A DNA stretch of 64,000 bases from Fen-1298 sp963833465 (GTDB lineage Bacteria > Bacteroidota > Ignavibacteria > UBA10030), in assembly GCA_963833465.1 (NCBI GenBank), contig CAWHXW010000004.1, forward strand, positions 310,001 through 374,000, read 5' to 3'. Shown in pieces: positions 10,170-18,022 of this stretch (position 1 is the first letter of the stretch; the number at the start of each line of letters is the position of its first letter). Under the pieces are notes generated by a model. It saw only the letters and a list, made by a program, of their open reading frames with translations, searched no databases and was not told the origin of the DNA. Both the position numbers and the translations under genes were made by a program.

Positions 10170-10514
10170 TCATTTGTTTAAAGTATTTTTGAGTTCATAG
10201 AAATAATCTTTCAATACAAACTTTTCAGCGCCAATAGATTTTGCCTCTTTCTGAATTTCAGGATCAGACATTTGTGTCATTATGACAACGTGAGCTTCTG
10301 GAAATTTGGCTTTCAATTTTTTTGTCGCCGTCAATCCGTCTATTTTCTTCATCTCGACATCCATTATGACCAAGTCTGGTTTGTACTTTTTGTATGCCGC
10401 CATGACATCTTTCCCGTCTGTACACTCATAGATTTCATCGTAGTACCCCTTGAGCATACTGATCATCATTCGCCGAAATTGTTTGCTGTCTTCAACAATT
10501 AGCAATCGTTTCAT
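10170..10514 (-). CDS. Single-domain CheY-like response regulator
   Basis: At 114 residues this is just a receiver domain. Acidic residues Glu8-Asp9, phosphoacceptor Asp52 (segment LVIMDVEMKKIDG), Thr80 and Lys102 are all in place, so it should be phosphorylated. There is no output domain, so it must act through a protein partner or as a phosphate sink. It lies about 220 bp downstream of the NarL-type regulator in the same orientation as the sensor kinase, which makes that kinase its most likely donor. The upstream gap of about 220 bp suggests possible independent transcription. Confidence 0.9.
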   Translation of the reverse strand: MKRLLIVEDSKQFRRMMISMLKGYYDEIYECTDGKDVMAAYKKYKPDLVIMDVEMKKIDGLTATKKLKAKFPEAHVVIMTQMSDPEIQKEAKSIGAEKFVLKDYFYELKNTLNK

Positions 10515-10733
10515 AAATCACCTCTTAAAAAGTATAGTCTAATGCCAATAAAAGGTCTCGAAATTCGCAAAGAAACTAAATAGTGACTTGCACACAGATG
10601 AAGAATTGTACACACCTATTTTTATAGGTGTTTCCACTTATTTATGAAAATTTATTTTTTAGGTAGTGCTTAGATGGGCAAAAGTGGTTTTTGCGTTTGT
10701 ATCAAACAAATGCAAATAAAATACTGTATTTAA

Positions 10734-11402
10734 TTACAACGAAGATCTGTTTTCAATCGCAAACTTAAGAAGGGCATGGCTCCCATGAATTTCGAGTTTT
10801 TCACAAATATTGGACCGATGATTTTCTACAGTGCGAAAGCTAATCTTTAACACGTCTCCAATTTCTTTGCTCGTTTTATTTTCCGAAATCATGCGCAGAA
10901 CTTTACGTTCTGTTTTTGTAAGATTTTCTAACTGTGGTTTCTTTTTCAAAAGCAATCTTGCACGGTCGCTTCTGTTCACCAGATGTTCAGAGATTGAAGG
11001 GCTGAGAAAATAACGCCCTTCAGATACAGTTTTGATACTGTTCACAACATCGGTCACTGCACTTTCTTTTAACACGTATCCTTTCACACCAAGATCCATC
11101 ACTTCATTGAACATATCTTCTTCTTTGTACATCGTGAGAAAAACAATATCAACTGGAAGATGACGTTTGATAATTTCTTCGGCTACCTGAAGGCCGTTCA
11201 TGCCGGGCATTTCGATATCCAAAACGATGATGTCCGGTTTTAATTCTTCAGCCAATTGGAGAGCTTGATTTCCATCTGCAGCTTCACCGGCTATTTCGAT
11301 GGAACCTTCATTGCCAATTGCCTGAATGAGACCTTTCCGAAATATTGGATGATCATCCGCGATGAGAACTCGTAGTTTCGTCAGTGCTATCTGTTTTTTC
11401 AT
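10734..11402 (-). CDS. NarL/FixJ-family response regulator
   Basis: A 222-residue two-domain regulator. Receiver domain residues 10-125 carry Asp16-Asp17, phospho-Asp62 in LDIEMPGMNG, Thr90 and Lys112. A LuxR-type helix-turn-helix follows at about 158-222 (KTERKVLRMISENKTSKEIG, then RTVENHRSNI). It is expected to be phosphorylated by the HisKA_3 kinase encoded directly upstream and then bind DNA. Its start overlaps the 3' end of the kinase frame by 50 bp, the tight coupling expected of a cognate pair. Target genes cannot be read from the sequence; the secreted-protein operon just downstream is a natural candidate. Confidence 0.93.
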   Translation of the reverse strand: MKKQIALTKLRVLIADDHPIFRKGLIQAIGNEGSIEIAGEAADGNQALQLAEELKPDIIVLDIEMPGMNGLQVAEEIIKRHLPVDIVFLTMYKEEDMFNEVMDLGVKGYVLKESAVTDVVNSIKTVSEGRYFLSPSISEHLVNRSDRARLLLKKKPQLENLTKTERKVLRMISENKTSKEIGDVLKISFRTVENHRSNICEKLEIHGSHALLKFAIENRSSL

Positions 11403-12135
11403 GAGTTTTTATTGTTATAAGAATTCGTGTTCCATGACCGGGAACAGATTCGATCTGTACAATTCCTCCGAGCACACGTGCTCGTTCTTTTAAACCTTGC
11501 AATCCTAATCCTTGAGTATCTTCAATTTTTATTGATGAACCTTCGAATCCTGTTCCATTATCTTCAATAGTAATATTGAATCGGTCATGCCATTCCTTGA
11601 TTAAGACGCGTGCTGTTGTCGCATTTGCATGTTTAAGAATGTTATTAATGCACTCTTGGACAATTCTGTACACATGAATTTCCATTTCTTTCGCAAGTAC
11701 ATTATCGATCATACCAATATCCGCAGTAAACTTAATCGAAGAAGTACTCGATGCTCGATTAATAATAGATTCTATGGCTCGGCGCAAACCGAGCCGATCA
11801 ATTTGATACGGACGAAGATTGTACGCAATTTCTCGAGTTTCTTGAATTGCTTGCGATGCAGTACTGGATATTTCATCCAGTTGCTCGCGAATATTTTTCT
11901 TGTTCTTAAGATCACTCAATGCGAGCAATGCTCGATTTTTAATAATCAGGAGTTCTTGTCCAATACTGTCATGCAATTCCGCGGCGATTCTTTTCCGATC
12001 AGCTTCAGCCAAATCGAGCAATCGATGCGTGAATGAATGCTGCTCATCAAGCAATCGTCTGCGCCGGCGCTCCTGTTGATAATAAACGGCATAAGCGATA
12101 AGGATAATACAACTAATTACTGCGATGCGAAAGTC
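11353..12135 (-). CDS. Propeller-type sensor histidine kinase, kinase half (frame broken)
   Basis: The C-terminal half of the sensor kinase. It holds a transmembrane segment (FRIAVISCIILIAYAVYY), a HisKA_3 dimerisation/phosphoacceptor region with the histidine in RIAAELHDSIGQE, and a HATPase domain with N box (VQECINNILKHAN), DNGTGFEG and GLGLQGLKERARVLGG. The open frame continues upstream to 12285, but those residues are out-of-phase shadow of the sensor half. Deleting the C at 12135 joins the two into one protein of about 1017 residues (total length is a multiple of three plus one) and restores WETWYFRIAV, as expected of this family. It autophosphorylates and signals to the adjacent NarL-type regulator. 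Confidence 0.85.
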   Translation of the reverse strand, partial: DFRIAVISCIILIAYAVYYQQERRRRRLLDEQHSFTHRLLDLAEADRKRIAAELHDSIGQELLIIKNRALLALSDLKNKKNIREQLDEISSTASQAIQETREIAYNLRPYQIDRLGLRRAIESIINRASSTSSIKFTADIGMIDNVLAKEMEIHVYRIVQECINNILKHANATTARVLIKEWHDRFNITIEDNGTGFEGSSIKIEDTQGLGLQGLKERARVLGGIVQIESVPGHGTRILITIKTHEKTDSTDETTSSHRG

Positions 12136-14407
12136 ACCATGTCTCCCACATCGCCGGATGCACAATAAGCTTGACTGATGCACCTTGCATATTCCATATT
12201 CCGTCATTGTTGGCGGCAATAACATGGAAAATATATTCTCCTGATGACAAATTTGTAAAGTAAGCCACTCGGCGCTGTCGTACATCTACCCACTCTCCGT
12301 GCAAGCCTTCAAGCCAAAATTTAAATTGTGTGTGTCGTGGATTTGTAAAATTCAATGCAGAGTAATGAATTTCTATCTGTTGTCTCCGGCCATAAGGAAT
12401 TTCAATAGGTGATGTCAGCGGATACTCGGTTTGATTAACGAGAACATGTTCGATATGAACGGGCGGAACACCTGTGTTGATTTTCATTTTTTCAGGATCG
12501 ATAATCGCCAATCCTTTGATGGTTGGAAAAAGTAATTTGCCATCTCTCGTTTTCCATGCTGCAGGTTGAAATCCGCCATTGGTTTCATCGGTAGGCATTC
12601 CACTCTCGGTGCCATAGGCAATACTTGTAATCGAAGGAATCTTTCCGTCAGCAAATTCATTGAGCTGTTTTCGGCTGACACGATAGATTCCCCTGTTGCA
12701 GCTCATCCATAAATTTTGTTTTTCATCTTCAAGGATAGCTGAGACAACATTATCATAGAGTCCTTCTTGCATTGAGTACCGTGTAAATGTTCCATCTTTC
12801 AATCGATTGAGGCCGCCGCCATATGTTCCAATCCAGAGGACACTATCTGCATCTTCATAAATCGAACGAACATAATTATGGGAAAGTCCGTTGGAAGTTG
12901 TATAAACGGTTATTTTTCCGTTTTCGTATTTATTCAATCCATCGAGTGTGCCAATCCACATTGCGCCTGAATGATCCTGAAGAAATGTTCTTACACTCGA
13001 ATTTGACAAGCCATCCTTAACAGTGATCGAGTGAAACGCACCATCCTTATAGAAGGTCACGCCGCCGCGATCGGTTCCCATCCATACGACACCGTCGCGA
13101 TCACAATATAATGACAGTACAGTATTATCCGCCAGCCCATCGTCCGTTGAATAATTTTTCATTATCCCATTTTTATAACGCCAAACACCGCCGCCATAAC
13201 TTCCTGCCCAGAGAGCACCAGTCGCATCTTCTGTGATCGACCAAATACTTTCTGGCCGAAACCCATCTTTCTCTGTAAACTGATAGAGTGATTTGCCAGA
13301 CATCCGGTACAATCCGCCATCATTGGTTCCGATCCAGATATTATTTTTCGAATCTTGATAGACCGCCTCAACAATCTGATGATGGAGACCTTCTTTGGTG
13401 CCGACAACATCAATAAGTTTATCTTTTATTCGGATAAGGCCTTCGCCGTCTGTTCCGATCCAGCGATTTCCTTCACAGTCAATAAAACAAGTTTGGATTT
13501 TTGATGCCTTCATTCCATCTGGAAGATGCAGGCGAGAGAATTTCTTCGCAGGTTTCAATTTTCCAAAACTCACTCCGCCTATCAACCCTCCTACCCAATA
13601 TGTGCTATCAAGGTCTCTTGTCATTGTAGTTACAAAGTAATCTGAAAGACCGTTGGCTCCGGTAACCGATTCTTTTTTCCCACTAGATTCATGAAGCAAC
13701 CCAAATGAATTACGGAACCATTCAGTGCCATCCGTGTCTTCAAATAAGAATGCAGGAACCCGGTGCAATTTTCGATCGATATTTAAGATGGTGTCAATTT
13801 TTCCGTTCATTACTCGATAGGCGGCACTATCAGCATTCAACCAAAGGGCGCCGCTTTTTGTTCGGTGAATAGATCGAAGAGGTCCTCTAATAACATTCTC
13901 AATATTTTGCAGCGGATAAAATTTTCCATTTTTGAAACATTGAACGCCGGCTCGAGTCCCAATCCATAGAGCGGTATCAGAATCCTCATAAATTGTTAAC
14001 ACAAATTCATCTTTCAGTCCCTCGTGAATTCCATAATTGACAAATGATCCATTAGTATACTTTGCAAACCCTCCCCCTTCAGTGCCAATCCATATTCCTC
14101 CATCAAACGATTCGCAGAGAGAGAGAATACGATCCGATCGAAGTCCTTTGGATATACCTCCAAGCTGTGTAAATGTGATCCCATCAAATCGCACTAACCC
14201 GCCATAAGTGCCAATCCAAAGATATCCATCGTGAGTTTGTATAATAGCATTCGCTGAATTCTGCGGAAGTCCTTCTGATGTCGTCCAAACATTGATCACA
14301 TATTGACTATGAAGTGAAACTGGAAATATCACAAGTGCAAGAATAACGAATAAGGATACAATATTAAATTTAAAATGAATAATACTCTCCTTATATATCG
14401 GTCGCAA
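12134..14407 (-). CDS. Propeller-type sensor histidine kinase, periplasmic sensor half (frame broken)
   Basis: A 757-residue frame. After a signal/anchor segment (residues 12-33) come about a dozen Reg_prop blades with the recurring pattern LWIGTYGGLxRF, forming two seven-bladed propellers as in Bacteroidetes hybrid sensors. A Y_Y_Y domain follows at about residues 675-745 (FKFWLEGLHGEW to YIFHVIAANNDGIWN). It stops at a TGA at 12134-12136 exactly where the membrane segment should begin, because of one extra base at a GTAC-derived site. The sensor probably reads a polysaccharide or other periplasmic ligand; which one cannot be inferred here. Confidence 0.85.
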   Translation of the reverse strand: MRPIYKESIIHFKFNIVSLFVILALVIFPVSLHSQYVINVWTTSEGLPQNSANAIIQTHDGYLWIGTYGGLVRFDGITFTQLGGISKGLRSDRILSLCESFDGGIWIGTEGGGFAKYTNGSFVNYGIHEGLKDEFVLTIYEDSDTALWIGTRAGVQCFKNGKFYPLQNIENVIRGPLRSIHRTKSGALWLNADSAAYRVMNGKIDTILNIDRKLHRVPAFLFEDTDGTEWFRNSFGLLHESSGKKESVTGANGLSDYFVTTMTRDLDSTYWVGGLIGGVSFGKLKPAKKFSRLHLPDGMKASKIQTCFIDCEGNRWIGTDGEGLIRIKDKLIDVVGTKEGLHHQIVEAVYQDSKNNIWIGTNDGGLYRMSGKSLYQFTEKDGFRPESIWSITEDATGALWAGSYGGGVWRYKNGIMKNYSTDDGLADNTVLSLYCDRDGVVWMGTDRGGVTFYKDGAFHSITVKDGLSNSSVRTFLQDHSGAMWIGTLDGLNKYENGKITVYTTSNGLSHNYVRSIYEDADSVLWIGTYGGGLNRLKDGTFTRYSMQEGLYDNVVSAILEDEKQNLWMSCNRGIYRVSRKQLNEFADGKIPSITSIAYGTESGMPTDETNGGFQPAAWKTRDGKLLFPTIKGLAIIDPEKMKINTGVPPVHIEHVLVNQTEYPLTSPIEIPYGRRQQIEIHYSALNFTNPRHTQFKFWLEGLHGEWVDVRQRRVAYFTNLSSGEYIFHVIAANNDGIWNMQGASVKLIVHPAMWETW

Positions 14408-14639
14408 TCAGGTAAATAACTTGTAATTTTACAAAATATAGTACGAGAAAAACAGAGCAGTGTCAAGAAACAGCGTGTGAAGACTCCTCAGCACTTCAGT
14501 ACGTATCAGTATCCGCGCCGATGCCTAATTTCAATTTCGATCTCATTTCAAAACAACATTTTTCATTTCTTGTTCATCTATATATATGAAATTTGTCTGT
14601 AGTAATTATTTTTCTGTTCAATACTTAAGGGCTTTTGCA
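14408..14639. other. Intergenic stretch, no gene seen
   Basis: About 230 bp between the divergent sensor kinase gene and the chimeric ORF. It must hold the kinase promoter (minus strand) and whatever drives the plus-strand ORF. I see no convincing promoter boxes, RNA structure or repeat. An open frame reaches back to 14586, but the better start for the next ORF is 14640. Confidence 0.5.
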
Positions 14640-14855
14640 ATGAAAAGACCATTCACAATCTCTGGATTAGTTCTAATCATAGTCATTATTGTTGTCTATT
14701 TCCTTTTTGCAAGAAATCACAACGATGTTTATATATTTAAATTTGATAAAATGTCGCAAGGCGATATGCAAGGGAAACCACTTTACAAAATAATGGTTCT
14801 TTTAGGTCACTCCCAGATAAGCACCACTCAAAAATATCTTCAACTTTTACCATAA
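14640..14855 (+). pseudogene. Chimeric remnant: membrane anchor fused to tyrosine-recombinase tail
   Basis: The 71-residue frame starts at an ATG with AAGGG about nine bases upstream. Residues 1-43 (MKRPFTISGLVLIIVIIVVY to FKFDKMSQGDM) look like the N-terminal anchor of an HlyD/RND-type efflux adaptor. From about residue 47 it becomes the extreme C-terminus of a tyrosine recombinase: IMVLLGHSQISTTQKYLQ, with the conserved His of LGH and the catalytic Tyr of QKYL. Neither family is present in full, so this is most likely a deletion scar left by an integrated element. Its 3' end lies 75 bp from the 3' end of tRNA-Lys, a classic integration target. A longer in-frame start at 14586 lacks a ribosome-binding site. 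Confidence 0.65.
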
Positions 14856-14885
14856 ATCGTAGCCAGATCATAGCCAGATAAAACT

Positions 14886-14917
14886 AAAAAGGACTTACAA
14901 ATCGTTGTAAGTCCTTT
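14886..14917 (-). terminator. Intrinsic terminator after tRNA-Lys
   Basis: A perfect 13-bp stem (AAAGGACTTACAA with TTGTAAGTCCTTT) has a four-base loop. On the minus strand it is followed by TTTTT, just downstream of tRNA-Lys. AT-rich sequence on the other side means it could also stop plus-strand reading of the chimeric ORF. Confidence 0.85.
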
Positions 14918-14929
14918 ATTTATAATATG

Positions 14930-15002
14930 TGCACCCACCAGGACTCGAACCTGGAACCCACTGATTAAGAGTCAGTTGCTCTACCAATTGAGCCATGGGT
15001 GC
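14930..15002 (-). tRNA. tRNA-Lys (anticodon CTT)
   Basis: A 73-nt cloverleaf. The acceptor stem GCACCCA pairs with TGGGTGC, the D arm is GCTC-AATTGGTA-GAGC, the anticodon stem ACTGA/TCAGT encloses loop CTCTTAA (anticodon CTT), and the T arm is CCAGG-TTCGAGT-CCTGG. CCA is not encoded. It follows secG by six bases and probably shares its transcript. The adjacent recombinase remnant suggests its 3' end once served as an attachment site. Confidence 0.95.
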
Positions 15003-15008
15003 AAATGA

Positions 15009-15341
15009 CTATTTGCTACCCGGTATAGGTGTCGATGGTGCTTGCTGTGTCGGTGGTAACGCTGTCGGAGGAGGACCAGATTGAATAACGCTTTCTTTCT
15101 TCATCTCACCACGTGGTAATAACCATAAGTTAATGATCAAAGCAAGAACCATGAAAATTCCTGCCATCCATTGTGTTAACTTAGTAAGAAAATCTGAAGT
15201 GCGACGAACTCCAAAGACAGTACCAATATTAGAGCCGCCAAATCCTCCTGCCAATCCACCACCTTTGCTCGACTGCATCAGAATCGCAAGCATCAATAAT
15301 ATTCCAATAGTGACTTCAATAATGACCGCAACTGTGTACAT
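15009..15341 (-). CDS. secG: Preprotein translocase subunit SecG
   Basis: At 110 residues it shows the usual SecG plan. A first membrane helix (residues 3-22) is followed by the conserved cytoplasmic loop with MQSSKGGGLAGGFGG, then a second helix (about 57-75) and a Pro/Gln-rich tail. It is an accessory subunit of the SecYEG channel in the inner membrane. It is transcribed after the terminator at 15361-15386, so it probably has its own promoter in the gap of about 100 bp, and tRNA-Lys follows at once. Confidence 0.93.
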   Translation of the reverse strand: MYTVAVIIEVTIGILLMLAILMQSSKGGGLAGGFGGSNIGTVFGVRRTSDFLTKLTQWMAGIFMVLALIINLWLLPRGEMKKESVIQSGPPPTALPPTQQAPSTPIPGSK

Positions 15342-15360
15342 TGACGTAGTTCCTCAAGCG

Positions 15361-15386
15361 AAAAAAATCCCCACCAACAGTGGGGC
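15361..15386 (-). terminator. Intrinsic terminator at end of the rib/dxs operon
   Basis: On the minus strand CCCCAC-TGTTG-GTGGGG forms a 6-bp GC stem followed by a run of seven T. It lies about 60 bp after the ribE stop codon and just before secG, separating the two transcription units. Confidence 0.88.
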
Positions 15387-15445
15387 TATAGATTACATTA
15401 TAAAGAAATTTGGATCGAAATGCAAGAACGAAAGTTGTTTCGCCA

Positions 15446-16054
15446 TTATTTCTTATGTGAAATCCCTCTTACTTCAAATAAACGTTCTATATATTTACCA
15501 AGAACATCAAATTCAAGGTTGACAGTCATTCCCGGCTTGAGCAATTTAAAAGTCGTCACTTCCATCGTATGAGGAATAATAGAGACAGCGAAAGAATTGT
15601 TCTTCACTTTTGCCATTGTCAAACTTACACCATTGACAGCGATGGAACCGACAGGCACAAGGTAATGTGCGAATTTCTTCGGTACTCGAATCCAGAAAAT
15701 CCAACTGCTTTCACGGAATTCCAGCCCTGTTACTTTACCAAGCCAATCTACATGACCCAGAACGAAATGCCCGCCCAGACGGTCTGACGGCAATAACGGC
15801 ATTTCTAAGTTCACGAGATTGCCTGCCCGTAATCTGCCAAGTGTTGTCTTTTTCAATGTCTCTTCCACCGCTTGCACGTCAAATATTTTTGAAGTCCTTT
15901 TAATTACCGTTAAACAGACTCCTTCTACTGCAATACTTTGATCAACACGTAAAGTCTTGATTGTCTTTCTTCCTTGAATAGTGAAGATAACACTTCCACT
16001 TTTTTGTTTGATTGATTTGACAATTCCAGTTTCTTCAACTAAGCCAGTGAACAT
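15446..16054 (-). CDS. ribE: Riboflavin synthase, alpha chain
   Basis: A protein of 202 residues starting at MFTGLVEETG, the canonical N-terminus; the longer open frame to 16111 overlaps ribD and is rejected. Two homologous lumazine-binding barrels are visible: VDQSIAVEGVCLTV in the first and VPVGSIAVNGVSLTM in the second. Each carries the typical NGVSLT/EGVCLT signature, and GGHFVLGHVD lies between. It dismutates two 6,7-dimethyl-8-ribityllumazine molecules into riboflavin. It follows ribD by ten bases in the same operon. I see no FMN riboswitch within the operon. Confidence 0.95.
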   Translation of the reverse strand: MFTGLVEETGIVKSIKQKSGSVIFTIQGRKTIKTLRVDQSIAVEGVCLTVIKRTSKIFDVQAVEETLKKTTLGRLRAGNLVNLEMPLLPSDRLGGHFVLGHVDWLGKVTGLEFRESSWIFWIRVPKKFAHYLVPVGSIAVNGVSLTMAKVKNNSFAVSIIPHTMEVTTFKLLKPGMTVNLEFDVLGKYIERLFEVRGISHKK

Positions 16055-16064
16055 ATTTTTTCTT

Positions 16065-17171
16065 TCATTTATAAATAAACTTCGCTTCAACGAGAACATC
16101 TCCTCCAACATGCGAGATTTTAGTCAACTTCAAATTTATCGGTCTATGAAGCAATCTCGGGGTTTCAAAACAAAAACTATTCAATCCGCCTCCAAAAATC
16201 TTGGGTGCGGTAAACAGATGAATCTTATCGGCAAGAGACTGACTGACGAACCCATCCACAGTGCTAGTACCTCCTTCTATTAAAACAGAAGAAATACCTT
16301 CAGATGCAAGTGTTCGTAGTATTGATTTTGTATTTATATTATAAGCTGATGAAATTGGAAACACTCGTACACCAAGTGAAATAAGCTTATGTACTTTTTG
16401 AATATTTGCTTTCACAGCTTTTACAGATGTCAGCAGCCATGTTGATGCAAAAGTTGTATTGAATATTGAACGAGATGTCGGAAGCGAAAGATGTCCATCA
16501 ACTACAACACGCACAGGATTTCTTCCCTTAACAAGCCGAACAGTCAACTCTGGATTATCATGAAGAACAGTTTTCGCCCCGACTAAAATCGAATCATATT
16601 CACTGCGCAAGCGATGAACTTCTTTGCGAGCAGTTTTGGATGTAATCCATTTTGATTTTCCAGCAATATCGGCAATTCTGCCATCGAGTGTTTGTGCAAG
16701 TTTGATACCGACAAAAGGCATACCTGTTTTCATGAACTTGAAGAATTTTTCATTCAGCAATTCTGCTTCTTTCTGAAGCAACCCGATATTAACATGAATA
16801 CCTGCCTTGCGCAATAGCTTTACACCTTTTCCACTCACAAGAGGATTCGGATCCATTGATGCGACTAACACGCGAGAAATTCCGGCTTGAATGATTGCAT
16901 CTGCACAAGGCGGCGTCTTCCCAAAATGCACACATGGCTCTAAAGTGACATACAATATCGCACCATTAGTTTTTTTTCCAGCATGTTTCAGGGCATGAAT
17001 TTCAGCATGCGGTCCGCCAAATGCTTTATGGTATCCTTCTCCCACAATTTTGCCGTCTCGTACTATTATGCAGCCTACCATCGGATTAGGATTGACCTTA
17101 CCTTCACCCTTTCTTGCCAGTTTAAGACAGCGCTGCATAAATATTTTATCACCGAATGTTTTCACCGCCAA
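16065..17171 (-). CDS. ribD: Bifunctional riboflavin biosynthesis deaminase/reductase RibD
   Basis: A protein of 368 residues, normal for the family. The N-terminal deaminase domain (about 1-145) has the zinc motif GGPHAEIHAL and the PCVHFGKTPPC pair of cysteines. The C-terminal reductase domain (about 150-365) has VGIKLAQTLDGRIAD, SEYDSILVGAKTVLHDNP and LIEGGTSTVDGF. It performs the second and third steps from GTP-derived pyrimidine to the ribityl intermediate. Its first codons overlap the end of the upstream SAM-hydrolase gene by 10 bp, so the two are coupled. An internal start at MQRCLKLARKG is the alternative. Confidence 0.95.
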   Translation of the reverse strand: MAVKTFGDKIFMQRCLKLARKGEGKVNPNPMVGCIIVRDGKIVGEGYHKAFGGPHAEIHALKHAGKKTNGAILYVTLEPCVHFGKTPPCADAIIQAGISRVLVASMDPNPLVSGKGVKLLRKAGIHVNIGLLQKEAELLNEKFFKFMKTGMPFVGIKLAQTLDGRIADIAGKSKWITSKTARKEVHRLRSEYDSILVGAKTVLHDNPELTVRLVKGRNPVRVVVDGHLSLPTSRSIFNTTFASTWLLTSVKAVKANIQKVHKLISLGVRVFPISSAYNINTKSILRTLASEGISSVLIEGGTSTVDGFVSQSLADKIHLFTAPKIFGGGLNSFCFETPRLLHRPINLKLTKISHVGGDVLVEAKFIYK

Positions 17172-18004
17172 TATACCTTCACATTTGAATCTAATGATGC
17201 TCTCAGAAGACGTCCAGCACTATTTTTTTTTGCTGAAATTTCAACAAGACCGCTGCTGCCTACAATTCGACATGGAGTATTTTCTGGAGCTTCATCATAA
17301 AAACGAATCCACTTGCTTACCATATTACTGCCTATCGATACCGCTTGAATCTCCTTCATGCTTTTTTCTACTTCAAAAGATCGAAGGTTAGTAATGATGT
17401 TGCCATAAGTATCAATATGCAGGACACACACCGACACTACGTCCCTCCGAGAGCTTATAAAAGGAGAAATAATTTCAGGAAGCTTATAAGGTGTACCAAA
17501 TTGTCTGAATGGTAAATTGATCGATATATATGCAGCGAGCGGTGCAATCAGATCGCGTCCATGAAATGTCGATGATATATTTCCTAATGCAAATTTTTGA
17601 AGAGATAATTGTGTCACCTCAACCGCTGTACCTACTTTTTCTTGATGTTGAACAAAATTCATCAATCCGTTATCGGGAGCAATAAATATATATTTCTTCG
17701 TTTTCATCACGATAATCCGTCTTTTGCTGCCGACACCAGGATCAACTACATTTACAAAAATTGTATCTTCTGGAAAATAATTATACACAGACCAAAGTAT
17801 ATACGCAGCTTGACGAACCCTAAAAGGTTGAATTCCGTGAGTAATATCTATAATTTTTATCGATGAATTGATAGACAACATCACTCCTTTCATCGACGCT
17901 GTGTATTGATCTTGTAACCCAAAATCAGTCAGGAGTGCGATTATTCTTGGGGATTCTTTACCTTTTGGATAATGTTGTGCAGCTTGATTTTTCGATATAG
18001 CCAT
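17162..18004 (-). CDS. S-adenosyl-L-methionine hydrolase (DUF62, chlorinase/fluorinase-like)
   Basis: A 280-residue member of the SAM hydroxide adenosyltransferase family. Family signatures in order are LLTDFGLQDQYTASMKGVM, DITHGIQPFRVRQAAYIL, VNVVDPGVGSKRR and FIAPDNGLMNFV, with NIITNL in the C-terminal beta-barrel. These enzymes cleave SAM to adenosine and methionine using an Asp-Arg-His set; true halogenases differ in active-site residues, so hydrolysis is the safer guess. It sits between an oxidoreductase and ribD in one operon, with 18-bp and overlapping junctions. Why a SAM hydrolase travels with riboflavin and isoprenoid genes is unclear. Confidence 0.88.
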   Translation of the reverse strand: MAISKNQAAQHYPKGKESPRIIALLTDFGLQDQYTASMKGVMLSINSSIKIIDITHGIQPFRVRQAAYILWSVYNYFPEDTIFVNVVDPGVGSKRRIIVMKTKKYIFIAPDNGLMNFVQHQEKVGTAVEVTQLSLQKFALGNISSTFHGRDLIAPLAAYISINLPFRQFGTPYKLPEIISPFISSRRDVVSVCVLHIDTYGNIITNLRSFEVEKSMKEIQAVSIGSNMVSKWIRFYDEAPENTPCRIVGSSGLVEISAKKNSAGRLLRASLDSNVKVYWR

Positions 18005-18022
18005 CTATGTACTTACAAAACA

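Noticed and set aside
12130..12140. RF2-like programmed frameshift (TGA followed by C) in the sensor kinase
   Set aside because: The context lacks the CTT-TGA-C slip codon and the internal Shine-Dalgarno of prfB, and the seven other breaks show the same GTAC link with different reading phases.
11353..12285. A 310-residue stand-alone histidine kinase
   Set aside because: Its first ~50 residues are the out-of-phase copy of the Y_Y_Y domain coding sequence; the real protein is continuous with the sensor half.
15446..17171. FMN riboswitch for ribD-ribE
   Set aside because: ribD overlaps the preceding gene, and I find no conserved FMN-element sequence within the operon or before xseA.
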